A DNA stretch of 64,000 bases from Pseudomonadota bacterium (GCA_021325655.1 JAJPGT010000043.1:62001-126000); one strand, 5' to 3'; numbered from the stretch's first letter, positions 43,808 to 52,594 are shown. Numbers and translations are program-made. The notes: a model not told the origin generated them from the sequence alone.

Positions 43808-44674
43808 CTATCGTGGGGCTTCCTGGCTGCGCCGGATCATCGTCCCAACGCCGGTGTCGGTAAACAGCTCGCGGATCAGCGCGTGCGGGGTGCGCCCGTC
43901 GATGATGTGGGCGCGCTGGACGCCCTGCAAGGCCCGCACGCAGGCCTCGATCTTCGGGATCATCCCGCCGCGGATGATGCCGGACTCCATCAGCTCCGGG
44001 ATCTCGTCGGCGGTGATCTCCGGGATCAGCTTCCCATCCGCCCCGAGCACCCCGGCGACGTCGGTGAACAGGATCAGCTTCTCCGCCCGCGCGGCGCGGG
44101 CGATCTCCCCGGCCACGGTGTCGGCGTTGACATTGAGCGCCTGGCCGCCCGGGCCGGTGCCGAGCGGGGCGACCACGACGACATAGCCGGCCTGCTGGAG
44201 CGCCGCCAGGAGCGCCAGGTCCACCTCATAGACGTCGCCCACCAGCCCCAGCCGCTCGTCGCGCAGCCGGGCCTTCAGCATCGCGCCGTCCAGCCCCGAG
44301 ACGCCGATCGCCCTTACCCCACGGGCGTTGAGCCGGGCGACGATCTCGCTGTTGACCAGGCCGATCAGCACCATTCGAACAAGGTCAAGCGTCGCCTCGT
44401 CGGTGTAGCGACGGCCATCGACGAAGCGCGGCTCAAGCCCAACTCGCCCCATCCAGGCGGAGATCTGCGCTCCGCCGCCGTGCACCAGAATCGGGCGAAT
44501 GCCAAGGCTGGCCAGCGCGACCAGGTCGTCCAGCACCGTGCCCTCGTCGCCCACGCTGCCGCCTAGCTTGATGACCAGCGTGGCACCGACGTAGCGAGCG
44601 ATGTAGGGGAGCGCCTCGAGGATGCTCTGGACCGCTGTATCCGCACCCAGCACCGTGTCGGTTTCCGCCGCCAT
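43808..44674 (-). CDS. argB: Acetylglutamate kinase
   Basis: 288 aa amino acid kinase phosphorylating N-acetylglutamate. LVIKLGGSVGDE, ILVHGGGAQISAWM, FVDGRRYTDEATLDLVRMVL, ALNVNADTVAGEIARAARAE, ILFTDVAGVLG and IIRGGMIPKIEACVRAL. ATG at 44674 after GAAGGAA. The N-terminal helix before the core is the kind associated with arginine-sensitive hexameric enzymes (inference). Confidence 0.95.
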   Translation of the reverse strand: MAAETDTVLGADTAVQSILEALPYIARYVGATLVIKLGGSVGDEGTVLDDLVALASLGIRPILVHGGGAQISAWMGRVGLEPRFVDGRRYTDEATLDLVRMVLIGLVNSEIVARLNARGVRAIGVSGLDGAMLKARLRDERLGLVGDVYEVDLALLAALQQAGYVVVVAPLGTGPGGQALNVNADTVAGEIARAARAEKLILFTDVAGVLGADGKLIPEITADEIPELMESGIIRGGMIPKIEACVRALQGVQRAHIIDGRTPHALIRELFTDTGVGTMIRRSQEAPR

Positions 44675-44768
44675 GCCGTTCCTTCGTCCTCTTGCCAAGC
44701 TGTCTGTCCGGTTCAGACCCGGCGCGGGCGATGCGCCCCGCCGTGGCCGCCGCTTTGCTCCCACTCGG

Positions 44769-45989
44769 TCACGAAGTGTAGGCGCTGTTCTCGATCACGT
44801 AGCCCTCGGTCAGGTCGCAGCCCCAGGCCACGGCACGCCCCTCGCCCAGGCCCAGATCGATGCTCAGTCGCACCTCGGCCGGGCGGAGCTGGTCGCGCGC
44901 CGCCTCGCGGTCGAACGGCGCCGCCACTCCGTTGCGCGCGACGGTCACCTCGCCGATCGCGATCGTCAAGCGGCTGGGATCGACCTCTGCCCCGGAATAG
45001 CCGACGGCGCAGGCCAGCCGGCCCCAGTTGGGGTCCAGACCGTACACCATCGCCTTGACCAGCGATGAGGCGACGACCGCCCGGGCCGCCCGACGCGCGT
45101 CGTCGTCGCTGCGCGCCCCGCTCACCACCGCCTCGATGAGGTGCGTCGCCCCTTCTCCGTCGCGGGCGATCTCGCGCGCCAACTCGGTGCATACCGCGCG
45201 CACGCCGGCCTCGAAGCGCTCCGCGCCCGGACCGCCACGGCGCAGCGGGGCGTTGCCGGCCAGGCCATTGGCGAGCAGGAAGACACTGTCGTTGGTGCTC
45301 GTGTCGCCGTCGATGCTGACGAGATTGAAGCTGTCCCGCACCGCGTCGCGCAGACAGCTTCGGAGCATGTCTGGCTCGACCGCCGCGTCGGTGGTCAGAA
45401 AGGCGAGCATCGTCGCCATGTTCGGGTGGATCATCCCGGCGCCCTTGGCCATCCCGCCAAGGGTCACTAGTGTCCCCTCCAGGTCGACCTGGACCGCGAT
45501 CTCCTTAGGTCGGGTGTCCGTCGTCATGATCGCCCGGGCGGCGGCGTGGCCCGACTGGGGCGACAGATCGAGCCTGGCCAGGCCGGCCTCGATCAGGTCC
45601 ATGGGCAGCGGGACACCGATGACGCCGGTCGACGCGACCAGTACCTGCTCGGCCGGGACCCCGAGCCGCGCCGCGGCGAGCGCCGCCATGCGCTCGGCGT
45701 CGCGCACGCCTGCCTCGCCGGTGCAGGCGTTGGCGTTGCCGCTGTTGAAGACGATCGCACTGACCGGCCCGCCGCGCGCGACACGCTGGCGGTCGAGCAC
45801 CACCGGCGCCGCGGCGACCGTGTTCGTGGTGAACATCGCCGCCACCGCCGCCGGCTGGTCAGAGGCGAGCATCCCCAAGTCCAGCTTGCCGTCGCCCGCC
45901 GGCTTGATCCCGGCGAAGACCGCGCCAGCGCGAAAGCCCCGCGGGCAGGTAACCGAGCCATCGACCAGGACGTGAACGTCGTTGGACAC
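44769..45989 (-). CDS. argJ: Bifunctional glutamate N-acetyltransferase / ornithine acetyltransferase
   Basis: 406 aa, self-cleaved at the Thr of KGAGMIHPNMATMLAF to give alpha and beta chains. Other landmarks: GFRAGAVFAGIK, FNSGNANACTGEAG, STGVIGVPLPMD, DGDTSTNDSVFLLANG and YGLDPNWGRL. GTG at 45989 with a perfectly placed GGAGG; the ATG at 46016 has none. It recycles the acetyl group from acetylornithine to glutamate. Confidence 0.95.
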   Translation of the reverse strand: MSNDVHVLVDGSVTCPRGFRAGAVFAGIKPAGDGKLDLGMLASDQPAAVAAMFTTNTVAAAPVVLDRQRVARGGPVSAIVFNSGNANACTGEAGVRDAERMAALAAARLGVPAEQVLVASTGVIGVPLPMDLIEAGLARLDLSPQSGHAAARAIMTTDTRPKEIAVQVDLEGTLVTLGGMAKGAGMIHPNMATMLAFLTTDAAVEPDMLRSCLRDAVRDSFNLVSIDGDTSTNDSVFLLANGLAGNAPLRRGGPGAERFEAGVRAVCTELAREIARDGEGATHLIEAVVSGARSDDDARRAARAVVASSLVKAMVYGLDPNWGRLACAVGYSGAEVDPSRLTIAIGEVTVARNGVAAPFDREAARDQLRPAEVRLSIDLGLGEGRAVAWGCDLTEGYVIENSAYTS

Positions 45990-46019
45990 GAGCGAACCTC
46001 CGCGCGCTGCGGGCATGGG

Positions 46020-47039
46020 TTACGGGTAGAGCGGCGCCGCTTCTAGCCCGGCCGTCTCCGGGAAGCCACACACAATGTTCATGTTCTGCACCGCCTGCCC
46101 GGCCGCGCCCTTGACCAGGTTATCGAGACAGCCGATCGCAACCAGCCGCGTCCCCGACTCGTCGACCCTGGGATACACCAAGCAGTCGTTACTGCCCCAG
46201 GTCTGCTTGGTCGCCGGCGGCTGCTTGGCGACCCGGGTGAACGGCTCCCCGGCGTAGAACGCCTCGTAGCGCTGCCGCAGCTCCTGCTGCGACAGCGGCT
46301 CCCGCAGCCGGCCGTAGCAGGTGGCGTGGATGCCGCGCGTCATCGGGATCAGGTGTGGCACGAACGTCAGGTTCAGCGGTGGCTGCCCGGAGCACTGCCG
46401 CAGCCCGTTCAGCTCCTGGGCGATCTCCGGCTGGTGCCGGTGCCCCTCCAGCCCGTAGGCCTTGACGCTCTCATTCACCTCACAGAAGTGGTTCACCTCC
46501 AGCTTCTGCGCCCGCCCTGCGCCAGAGATGCCCGACTTCGCATCCACGATCACCTCCGGCTCCAGCAGGTCAGCCACAGGCGCCAGCGCCAGCGTCGAGG
46601 CAGTGGGATAGCAGCCGGGATTGGCCACCAGCCGCGCCTCGCGGATGCGCTCCCGGTGCAGCTCCGGCAGCCCGTAGACCGCCTCCTCCAGCAGCTCTGG
46701 CGACGGGTGGGGGCCGTACCAGCGCTCGTAGGTCGCCTGGTCGCGGAGCCGGTAGTCGGCGGAGATGTCGATCACCTTCCCGACCCGGCGCAGCAGCTCC
46801 GGGATCACCTCTGCCGCGGCGTGATGCGGCAGCGCGGTGAAGGCGACGTCCACCTCCCCCAGCTCCTCCTGGATCGTCAGCCCGAGGTCCTCCAGGTGCG
46901 GGAACACCTCGCCGAGCGGCTGCCCGGCGGCGCTGCGGCCGGTCACCTCGGCTAGTCGGACGCGCGGGTGTCGCGACAGCAGCCGAGCCAGCTCGATGCC
47001 CGCGTAGCCCGTAACGTTCACGATGCCGACGGTAATCAC
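46020..47039 (-). CDS. argC: N-acetyl-gamma-glutamyl-phosphate reductase
   Basis: 339 aa. Rossmann start VGIVNVTGYAGIELARLL, catalytic Cys in LVANPGCYPTAS, DAKSGISGAGR, EGHRHQPEI and VPHLIPMTRGIHATCYG. GTG start after GGGGAGGAGCG, overlapping the stop of a short upstream reading frame (GTGA). First enzyme gene of the arg operon. Confidence 0.96.
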   Translation of the reverse strand: MITVGIVNVTGYAGIELARLLSRHPRVRLAEVTGRSAAGQPLGEVFPHLEDLGLTIQEELGEVDVAFTALPHHAAAEVIPELLRRVGKVIDISADYRLRDQATYERWYGPHPSPELLEEAVYGLPELHRERIREARLVANPGCYPTASTLALAPVADLLEPEVIVDAKSGISGAGRAQKLEVNHFCEVNESVKAYGLEGHRHQPEIAQELNGLRQCSGQPPLNLTFVPHLIPMTRGIHATCYGRLREPLSQQELRQRYEAFYAGEPFTRVAKQPPATKQTWGSNDCLVYPRVDESGTRLVAIGCLDNLVKGAAGQAVQNMNIVCGFPETAGLEAAPLYP

Positions 47040-47101
47040 CGCTCCTCCCCCTGGCAGGCCGAGGAAATGAAAAACGGGCCGCCCTGGGCCCGCTTCGCCA
47101 T
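47036..47101 (-). CDS. Possible 21-codon upstream ORF in the argC leader
   Basis: ATG at 47101, TGA at 47038-47036 overlapping the argC GTG as GTGA. It begins MAKRAQGGPFF and ends CQGEER. It runs through the intrinsic terminator stem, so its translation would compete with hairpin formation. It has only two Arg codons and no run of them, and a weak ribosome site, so it is not a classical Arg leader peptide. Could be fortuitous. Confidence 0.4.
   Translation of the reverse strand: MAKRAQGGPFFISSACQGEER
47064..47092 (-). terminator. Intrinsic terminator/attenuator in the argC leader
   Basis: Minus strand: stem CGGGCC/GGCCCG (47092-47087 with 47080-47075), six-base loop, followed at once by TTTTTCATTTC. 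It lies between the promoter and the argC start, so it can only act as an attenuator of the arg operon. It is the one clear hairpin plus T-tract found in the window; the others lack a T-tract. Confidence 0.7.
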
Positions 47102-47118
47102 TGACCGGACGCGTTCAC

Positions 47119-47147
47119 AGTGTAGCCGAGCCCGGCGCCCCGGGCAA
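47119..47147 (-). promoter_or_regulatory. argC operon promoter with internal dyad
   Basis: Minus strand: TTGCCC (47147-47142), 17-base spacer, TACACT (47124-47119). A dyad GCCCGG-n4-CCGGGC (47130-47145) covers the -35 and spacer and could be an operator. The leader is about 75 nt. Confidence 0.6.
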
Positions 47148-47204
47148 CGCACCTATCCGAGCAGGGTACGCTCCCGTGCTGTTGTGACAGACGGGTGGAG
47201 TTTA

Positions 47205-47228
47205 CCCCAGGCGACCGGCCGCCTGGGG
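47205..47228 (-). terminator. Hairpin downstream of pmbA
   Basis: Perfect 9-bp stem CCCCAGGCG/CGCCTGGGG with a six-base loop, 80 bases past the pmbA stop and upstream of the argC promoter. No T-run. It probably ends the tldD-pmbA transcript. Confidence 0.5.
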
Positions 47229-47308
47229 CCCCGGGGAGCAGGCCGCCGAATCGGCAGAAGCCGCGGCACCGCGCCAGCTTCCGCTGGATCAGGGAGGCGC
47301 CAGGCGGG

Positions 47309-48658
47309 TCAGCCGCCGGCGACGGTCATCTCGCCGAGGACGATGGTGGGGGCGCCGATCACCCCGGTCCCCGGAATCCAGCGCAGGTCGGAGCCGACCG
47401 CGACCACGCTCTTCAGCATCTCCAGCATGGTGCCGGCGATCGTCACCTGGGAGACCGGGTGGGCCACCTGGCCATCCTCGATCCAGAGGCCGGAGGCGCC
47501 GACGGAGTAGTCGCCCGTGACGGCGTTGATCCCACCGACGTTCTTGCTCAGCACGACGTGCAGTCCACGCTTGATCCCAGCCCGGAGCTGCTCGGGGCTC
47601 GGCTCGCCCGGTTCCAGCCAGAAGTTCGTCGGACCGACGCCCGGGGCGCCGCGGAACGAGGGCCGACTGGCATTGCCGGTGGAGCGGGCGCCCAGCCGCC
47701 GGGCAGTGTAGGTGTTGTGCAGCCAGCCCTCCAGCCGGCCGGCGCGGATCAGCTCCGTCCGGCCCGTGGGGACGCCCTCGCCGTCGAACGGCTCGGAGCC
47801 AAGCCCGCCGACGCGGTTGCCCTGGTCGACGAGGGTGACCAGCGGGGCCGCGACCTGCTGGCCCTGCTTGCCGAGGAACATGGAGCGGCCTTTGAGGATC
47901 GCCTCGGCCGACAACGCCCCGGCGACGTGCCCGAGCAGCTCGGCGGCGACCTCCGGCTCCATCACCACCGCGCACTTCTGTGTCGGCACCTGCCTGCCGC
48001 CGAGGGTGACCACCGCGCGGTAGGCGGCGCGCTCGCCCGCCTCGACCGGCGACAGGTCGCCCAGTCCGTGGGCGAAGGTGTAGCCGTAGCCCCGCTGCGA
48101 CTCGTCGCCCGCCCGGGCGATGACCGAGACGAGCGCGTAGCAGAAGCTCGACTGGTAGGCGTGGGCGAAGCCGCGCGAGTTGGCCAGCGCGGTGGCGCCG
48201 TAGGTGTCGACGTAGCGGGTGAGATCCGTGTCTTTCACCCGTGGGTCGGCCTGGTGGGCGGAGCGCTCGACCGAGCGGAGCAGATCGATCTTCTGCTCCA
48301 CCGGCGTATCGGGCAGCGCCGGATCGAAGATCTCCAGGTCCTGGTTCGGTAGGGGAATAGTCTCGGGCAGCGCCCGGTCCGGGTCCGGGGTCGCCTCGCG
48401 GGCGAGCCGCACCGCGATACCCGCCACCTCGTCGAGCCCCGCCGGCGAAAGGTCAGAAGTGTAGGCATAGCCGGTAGCGCCGCCGACCAGGGCGCGGATG
48501 CCGACGCCACGCTGAGTGGCGGAGATCAAGGATTCGACCGCCTGGTTGCGGACCTCGATCGTCGAGATGGTGTGGTCGCCAAAGAACGCTTCGGCTTCGT
48601 CGGCCCCGGCGGCCCGCGCGCGGCGGACGAGATCCAGACAGAGGTCCAGCGCGGTCAT
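47309..48658 (-). CDS. pmbA: PmbA/TldE-family protein
   Basis: 449 aa, the non-catalytic partner of TldD in the TldD/TldE protease. The TldE features are seen (GVGIRALVGGATGYAYTSDL, KCAVVMEPEVAAELLGHV, DYSVGASGLWIEDG) without a zinc HExxxH. ATG overlaps the tldD stop (ATGA), so the two subunits are coupled. In other bacteria the pair trims RiPP leaders and degrades unfolded peptides; no precursor peptide gene was found beside it. Confidence 0.93.
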   Translation of the reverse strand: MTALDLCLDLVRRARAAGADEAEAFFGDHTISTIEVRNQAVESLISATQRGVGIRALVGGATGYAYTSDLSPAGLDEVAGIAVRLAREATPDPDRALPETIPLPNQDLEIFDPALPDTPVEQKIDLLRSVERSAHQADPRVKDTDLTRYVDTYGATALANSRGFAHAYQSSFCYALVSVIARAGDESQRGYGYTFAHGLGDLSPVEAGERAAYRAVVTLGGRQVPTQKCAVVMEPEVAAELLGHVAGALSAEAILKGRSMFLGKQGQQVAAPLVTLVDQGNRVGGLGSEPFDGEGVPTGRTELIRAGRLEGWLHNTYTARRLGARSTGNASRPSFRGAPGVGPTNFWLEPGEPSPEQLRAGIKRGLHVVLSKNVGGINAVTGDYSVGASGLWIEDGQVAHPVSQVTIAGTMLEMLKSVVAVGSDLRWIPGTGVIGAPTIVLGEMTVAGG

Positions 48659-50043
48659 CCGGTCCCTCCCACCAGCATCTCGCGGACGCGGAGGGTGGGC
48701 TGGCCGACGCCGACCGGGACCCACTGGCCGAGCTTGCCGCAATTGCCCATTCCAGGATCGAGGGCGAAGTCGTCCGCCACAGCGTCGATGTCGGCGAGAA
48801 CGCGGAAGCTGTCGCCGGCGAGCGTGGCCCCGCGCACCGGGCGGCCGATCCGCCCTTGCTCGATCAGGTACGCCTCAGTAACGCTGAAGACGAACTCGCC
48901 CCGCGCCGGCTCCACCATCCCGCCGCCGATGCTCACCACGTAGAGCCCGCGCGGGGTGTCGGCGATGATCGCCTCGCGCGTCGCGTGGCCCGGCTCGATG
49001 CACAGATTGCTCATCCGCGGCACCGGCAGGTGCTGGAACGACTGCCGCCGACCGTTGCCGCTGCACGGCATGCCGAGCTTCGCGGCGCTCTTGCGGTCGC
49101 TCATAAAGCCGACCAGCGTCCCGGCGTCCACTAGCACGGTGCGCTGGGCCGGGGTGCCCTCGTCGTCGAAGCGGTATGAGCCACGGTGATTACGAATCGT
49201 GGCGTCGTCCACAAGCGTCACTGCCGGGTTCGCCACCTGCTGCCCGAGCCGGCCGGCATAGACGGAGGACTGGTGGACGATGTGGTCCGCCTCCAGCCCG
49301 TGGCCGACCGCTTCATGGAACAGCACCGCGCCCCAGCCGTTGGTGATGACCACCGGCATCCTGCCCGCCGGGGCCGGGACGGCGTCCAGCAGCTCGATCG
49401 CGACGCGCGCGGCCTCGCGCCCAAGCGCTTCGGGGACCTCGCCAGCGAAGACTTCCAGCCCGGTCTGACCACCGCGGGCCCGGTTGGCAGTCTGCAGCCG
49501 CCCGTCGCGGAGCGCGGTGACGCCGACGTTGAGCTGCACCGCCCGCCGCTCGTCTTCCACCAGCAGCCCCTCGGAGTTCGCGATCTGCACCCGCTGGCGC
49601 GCTTCGCCGTAGCGGACGCTGACCTGACGCACCTCCGGGCCGGCGGCGCGCGCGGCCGCGTTCGACCGGCGCAGCAGCTCGGCCTTCTCACGCTCGCTGG
49701 CAGACTCCGGCGCGATCCGGATCTGGTGCTCGTAGCCGGGCGGAATGCGCCGTAGGTCCGCGACCGTTACCGGAACAGCGGAGGAGGCGATGGCGCGCGC
49801 GGCGCGGGCCGCCTCCAGGAGCTGCGTCTCCGAGAGATCGTCGGCGTAGGCGTAGCCCGTCGCCTCCCCGACCACCACCCGCACCCCTACGCCGCGGTCG
49901 TGTCCGGCCGAGACACGCTCGATCTTGTCGTCGTCCAGCGATATGCCCAGCGCGTGGCTGTCCTCGACGTAGACCTCGGCGAAGTCGCCGCCGCGCTCCA
50001 GCGCCGTGGCGAGCACGCGGCGCAGCAGTTCAGGTTCGAACAC
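48655..50043 (-). CDS. tldD: TldD-family metalloprotease
   Basis: 462 aa zinc peptidase subunit. The metal motif HExxxH is in AVLFHEAVGHGLEADHI, with GMPCSGNGRRQSFQHLPVPRM and the C-terminal Cys-free TldD block. GTG start after GAGGACATCC. First gene of tldD-pmbA. Confidence 0.94.
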   Translation of the reverse strand: MFEPELLRRVLATALERGGDFAEVYVEDSHALGISLDDDKIERVSAGHDRGVGVRVVVGEATGYAYADDLSETQLLEAARAARAIASSAVPVTVADLRRIPPGYEHQIRIAPESASEREKAELLRRSNAAARAAGPEVRQVSVRYGEARQRVQIANSEGLLVEDERRAVQLNVGVTALRDGRLQTANRARGGQTGLEVFAGEVPEALGREAARVAIELLDAVPAPAGRMPVVITNGWGAVLFHEAVGHGLEADHIVHQSSVYAGRLGQQVANPAVTLVDDATIRNHRGSYRFDDEGTPAQRTVLVDAGTLVGFMSDRKSAAKLGMPCSGNGRRQSFQHLPVPRMSNLCIEPGHATREAIIADTPRGLYVVSIGGGMVEPARGEFVFSVTEAYLIEQGRIGRPVRGATLAGDSFRVLADIDAVADDFALDPGMGNCGKLGQWVPVGVGQPTLRVREMLVGGTG

Positions 50044-50446
50044 GGATGTCCTCGTAGGATGGGGCGATCAAGACGCGTTGGAGACTGCCGTGGCGCCGCG
50101 CTCCTGCACGATGGCCAGGTCGCGGCGCTGGCGTACGCCGACGTGACGACGCGCCCCGACGGGTCGCGACGGCGCTCCTTGCAGTGTACCCGGCCTCGCC
50201 GCAGCCCCACCACGATCTCACGGCTACGGCGGCCTGGCATTCGCTACCCGATCTGATGATCCCTCTCCTCCCGGCCCGGCGTGGCCAGGCGCCTGTAGAC
50301 CGCCCCCAACGGCGCTTCCGGCGCGGGTTGCGGTACGCTTCTGTGTGACCCTGCGGTAGAATGCGGCGGTTTGCGGGCGGCTGGCAAATTCGCGCTCGCC
50401 TGGCGTGAGGCACGGCGCGCCCCAGGCCCGCTCGCCAGGAGCGTGC
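50044..50446. other. 403-base divergent intergenic region (tldD / kinase-BON gene)
   Basis: Minus strand has TACACT at 50188-50183 and plus strand TAGAAT at 50357-50362 as candidate -10 boxes for the two divergent genes; neither has a good -35 at the right distance. No RNA gene or coding frame is convincing here. Confidence 0.4.
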
Positions 50447-51289
50447 ATGCCGATCATCGCGATCTCGCGGCTGCTCGGGAGTGACGGCGAGCAGGTGGCC
50501 CGTGGCGTCGCCGACCGCCTCGGCTATCGCTACATGGACCGCCAGACGCTACTCGCGGAGGCCCAGGCGCTCGGCGTTCGCGAGCTCCGGGCCAACGCCC
50601 CGGAGCTCGCCGAGACCAAGCCGACCCTCTGGGAGCGGCTGAACGAGGAGCGGCGGCGCTACGGTGTGCTCTTGCGGGCGGGTGTCTACGGCTTCGCCCG
50701 CGACGACGACGCGGTGATTCTCGGGCTGGGGGCGTCGCACCTGCTGCGCGACGTGAACCATGCGATCAAGGTGCTGGTCGTGGCGAGCGACCCGATCCGC
50801 ATCGCCCGGATCATGGAGCACGGCTCGCCACGCCGACCGGGCCCGTTGACCGCGGGTGAAGCGGAAGAGGCGCTCCAGCAGACCGACCGCGAATGGATCG
50901 GCTACGTGCGCTATATGTTCGGGCTCAATATGCTGGACCCCCGCCTGTACGACGTGGCGCTCGCCACCGATCGGCTCACCGTCGATGGAGCCATCGCGAC
51001 GCTGGTGGAGCTCAGCCGTCGCCCCGAGTTCCAGCCCACCGCTCCCTCGATCCAGCGGCTCGCAGACCTGGCGCTGGCCAGCCGTGCCGAAGTCGCCCTG
51101 ACGAGCCACGAAGGGCTCTGGATTCACGGGCTGCGGGTGCAGGCCGAGCGCGGCGAGGTGCTCCTGACCGGCGAGGTGGTCGCCGAGGAGGACCGCGACG
51201 TCGCCGAGCAGGTCGTGCTCGCTCTGCCGGGCGTTCGGCGGGTGCGGAACGAGCTGCGGATCCAGCCGCCACCGTTGACGGGGATGTAG
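50447..51289 (+). CDS. Cytidylate-kinase-like domain fused to a BON domain
   Basis: 280 aa. The N-terminal ~200 residues resemble the cytidylate-kinase-like AAA_26 family (IIAISRLLGSDGEQVARGVADRLG, then YRYMDRQTLLAEAQ, EWIGYVRYMFGLNMLDPRLYDVALATDRL). The C-terminal ~65 residues form a BON domain (LRVQAERGEVLLTGEVVAEE, then VEQ-type helix and GVRRVRNELRI), usually a lipid or surface-binding module. The nucleotide loop reads GSDGE instead of the usual GSGG. ATG after AGGAG. Substrate unknown. Directly upstream of holB. Confidence 0.82.
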   Translation: MPIIAISRLLGSDGEQVARGVADRLGYRYMDRQTLLAEAQALGVRELRANAPELAETKPTLWERLNEERRRYGVLLRAGVYGFARDDDAVILGLGASHLLRDVNHAIKVLVVASDPIRIARIMEHGSPRRPGPLTAGEAEEALQQTDREWIGYVRYMFGLNMLDPRLYDVALATDRLTVDGAIATLVELSRRPEFQPTAPSIQRLADLALASRAEVALTSHEGLWIHGLRVQAERGEVLLTGEVVAEEDRDVAEQVVLALPGVRRVRNELRIQPPPLTGM

Positions 51290-51290
51290 C

Positions 51291-52292
51291 ATGCCCTGGG
51301 GCGTCGTCGGACACCAGGCGGCGATCGAGGCGCTGGGCCGAGAGATCAAGCGCGGCGCGGTGAGCCACGCCTACCTGCTGACCGGCCTGGCACGGATCGG
51401 CAAGTCAACCCTGGCGCTGGCGTTGGCGCAAGCGCTGAACTGCGACGAGCCCAGCCCGCCCTGCCGCCAGTGCCGCTCCTGCCGTCTGATCGCCCGCGGC
51501 ACCCACCCGGACGTCAGGACGTACGAACTGCGCGAGGGCAAGAGCAAGATCAGCTTCAAGGAGGTCGACGACCTCCAGCGCGAAGCGCAACTGAGGCCGT
51601 TTGAAGGGCGGTACAAGGTCTACCTGATCCTGGATGCCGAGCTGTTCTCCGCCACGGCAGCCAACCAGCTCCTGAAGACGCTGGAAGAGCCGCCGGCCTC
51701 GGTGGTCCTGATCCTCACCGCCTCCGACGCCGAGGCGCTGCTGCCGACGATCGTCTCCCGCTGCCGGCACCTTCGGCTGCGGCCGGTGCCGGAGGCCGAG
51801 ATCCGCCAGCACCTGGAAGCCGAGCGCCAGCTCGAGCCGGAGCAGGCGCGGCTGATCGCCCGACTGGCGGGCGGCCGGGTGGGCTGGGCGCTGGACGCCG
51901 CTACCGACCCCTCGCTGCTGGACGAGCGCGCCGCTCGCCTGGCCGACCTGCGCCAGCTCCTGGACGGCGACCGGCTGGCCCGACTCCGGGTTTCGCGCGC
52001 GCTGGCCGAGCGCTGGTCGGCGAAGGCGGACACAGTACGCGAGGCGCTACGCGCCTGGATCTCCTGGTGGCACGACCTGTCGCTCGTCCAAGCCGGACTC
52101 GAGGAGCAGGTGCTCAATGTGGACGAGCGTCCAGCACTGCACCGCGAGGCCGGGCGCTTCGACCAGATGGCCGGGTCCCGGGCTGTCCGGCGGCTGGAGC
52201 AGGCGCTGGATGACCTCGACCGCAATGTCAATGCCCGCCTGGCGCTGGACGTGGCGCTGCTGGGGCTCCCGGCCCCCAGCGCTCGGCCATGA
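51291..52292 (+). CDS. holB: DNA polymerase III delta' subunit
   Basis: 333 aa clamp-loader subunit. HAYLLTGLARIGKSTLALAL (a degenerate P-loop, as expected for delta'), a zinc module CDEPSPPCRQCRSC, DAELFSATAANQLLKTLEEPP, and the SRC motif in TIVSRCRHLRLRP. One base after the preceding stop. Its TGA overlaps the ATG of the next gene (ATGA). Confidence 0.93.
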   Translation: MPWGVVGHQAAIEALGREIKRGAVSHAYLLTGLARIGKSTLALALAQALNCDEPSPPCRQCRSCRLIARGTHPDVRTYELREGKSKISFKEVDDLQREAQLRPFEGRYKVYLILDAELFSATAANQLLKTLEEPPASVVLILTASDAEALLPTIVSRCRHLRLRPVPEAEIRQHLEAERQLEPEQARLIARLAGGRVGWALDAATDPSLLDERAARLADLRQLLDGDRLARLRVSRALAERWSAKADTVREALRAWISWWHDLSLVQAGLEEQVLNVDERPALHREAGRFDQMAGSRAVRRLEQALDDLDRNVNARLALDVALLGLPAPSARP

Positions 52293-52594
52293 CCGTGCCG
52301 CGCATCGCGGGGGTGCAACTCGCGCCAGGTGCCCCGCTCACCTGGTGCATTGTCGAGATTCCGACGCGCGCCGGCGAGCTGGTCGCGGTGGAGACTCCCA
52401 TGGGCACGCGGGTCGGAACGGTGCTGGTGGCGCCCGACCAGTGGCTCGACGCGCTCCCGGCCGAGATCGCCACTGGGCGGGTTATTCGCCCGGCCTCCGA
52501 GGCCGAACGACTGGCCTGGGAGGCCGGGCGCTGCCAACCCCAGGCCGGGCGGCGCCTCGCCGAGGAGATCGCCCGCGGACCCGCCGAGCTGTAG
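52289..52594 (+). CDS. Short YaaT/PSP1-like protein, N-terminal part only
   Basis: 101 aa. IAGVQLAPGAPLTWCIVEIP, VAVETPMGTRVGTVLVAP and IRPASEAERLAWEAG resemble the first domain of the PSP1/YaaT family, which follows holB in Firmicutes. The conserved C-terminal PSP1 domain is absent and does not appear in other frames downstream. Translationally coupled to holB. Either a shortened family member or a convergent small beta-barrel. Confidence 0.6.
   Translation: MTVPRIAGVQLAPGAPLTWCIVEIPTRAGELVAVETPMGTRVGTVLVAPDQWLDALPAEIATGRVIRPASEAERLAWEAGRCQPQAGRRLAEEIARGPAEL

Noticed and set aside
41534..44566. A 1010-codon open frame on the plus strand
   Set aside because: It is antisense to three clear genes (dialkylglycine decarboxylase-like, argD, argB); long antisense frames are expected when third codon positions are G or C. 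The protein has no recognisable domain.
47309..50043. RiPP biosynthesis cluster around TldD/PmbA
   Set aside because: No precursor peptide, modification enzyme or dedicated exporter gene adjacent.
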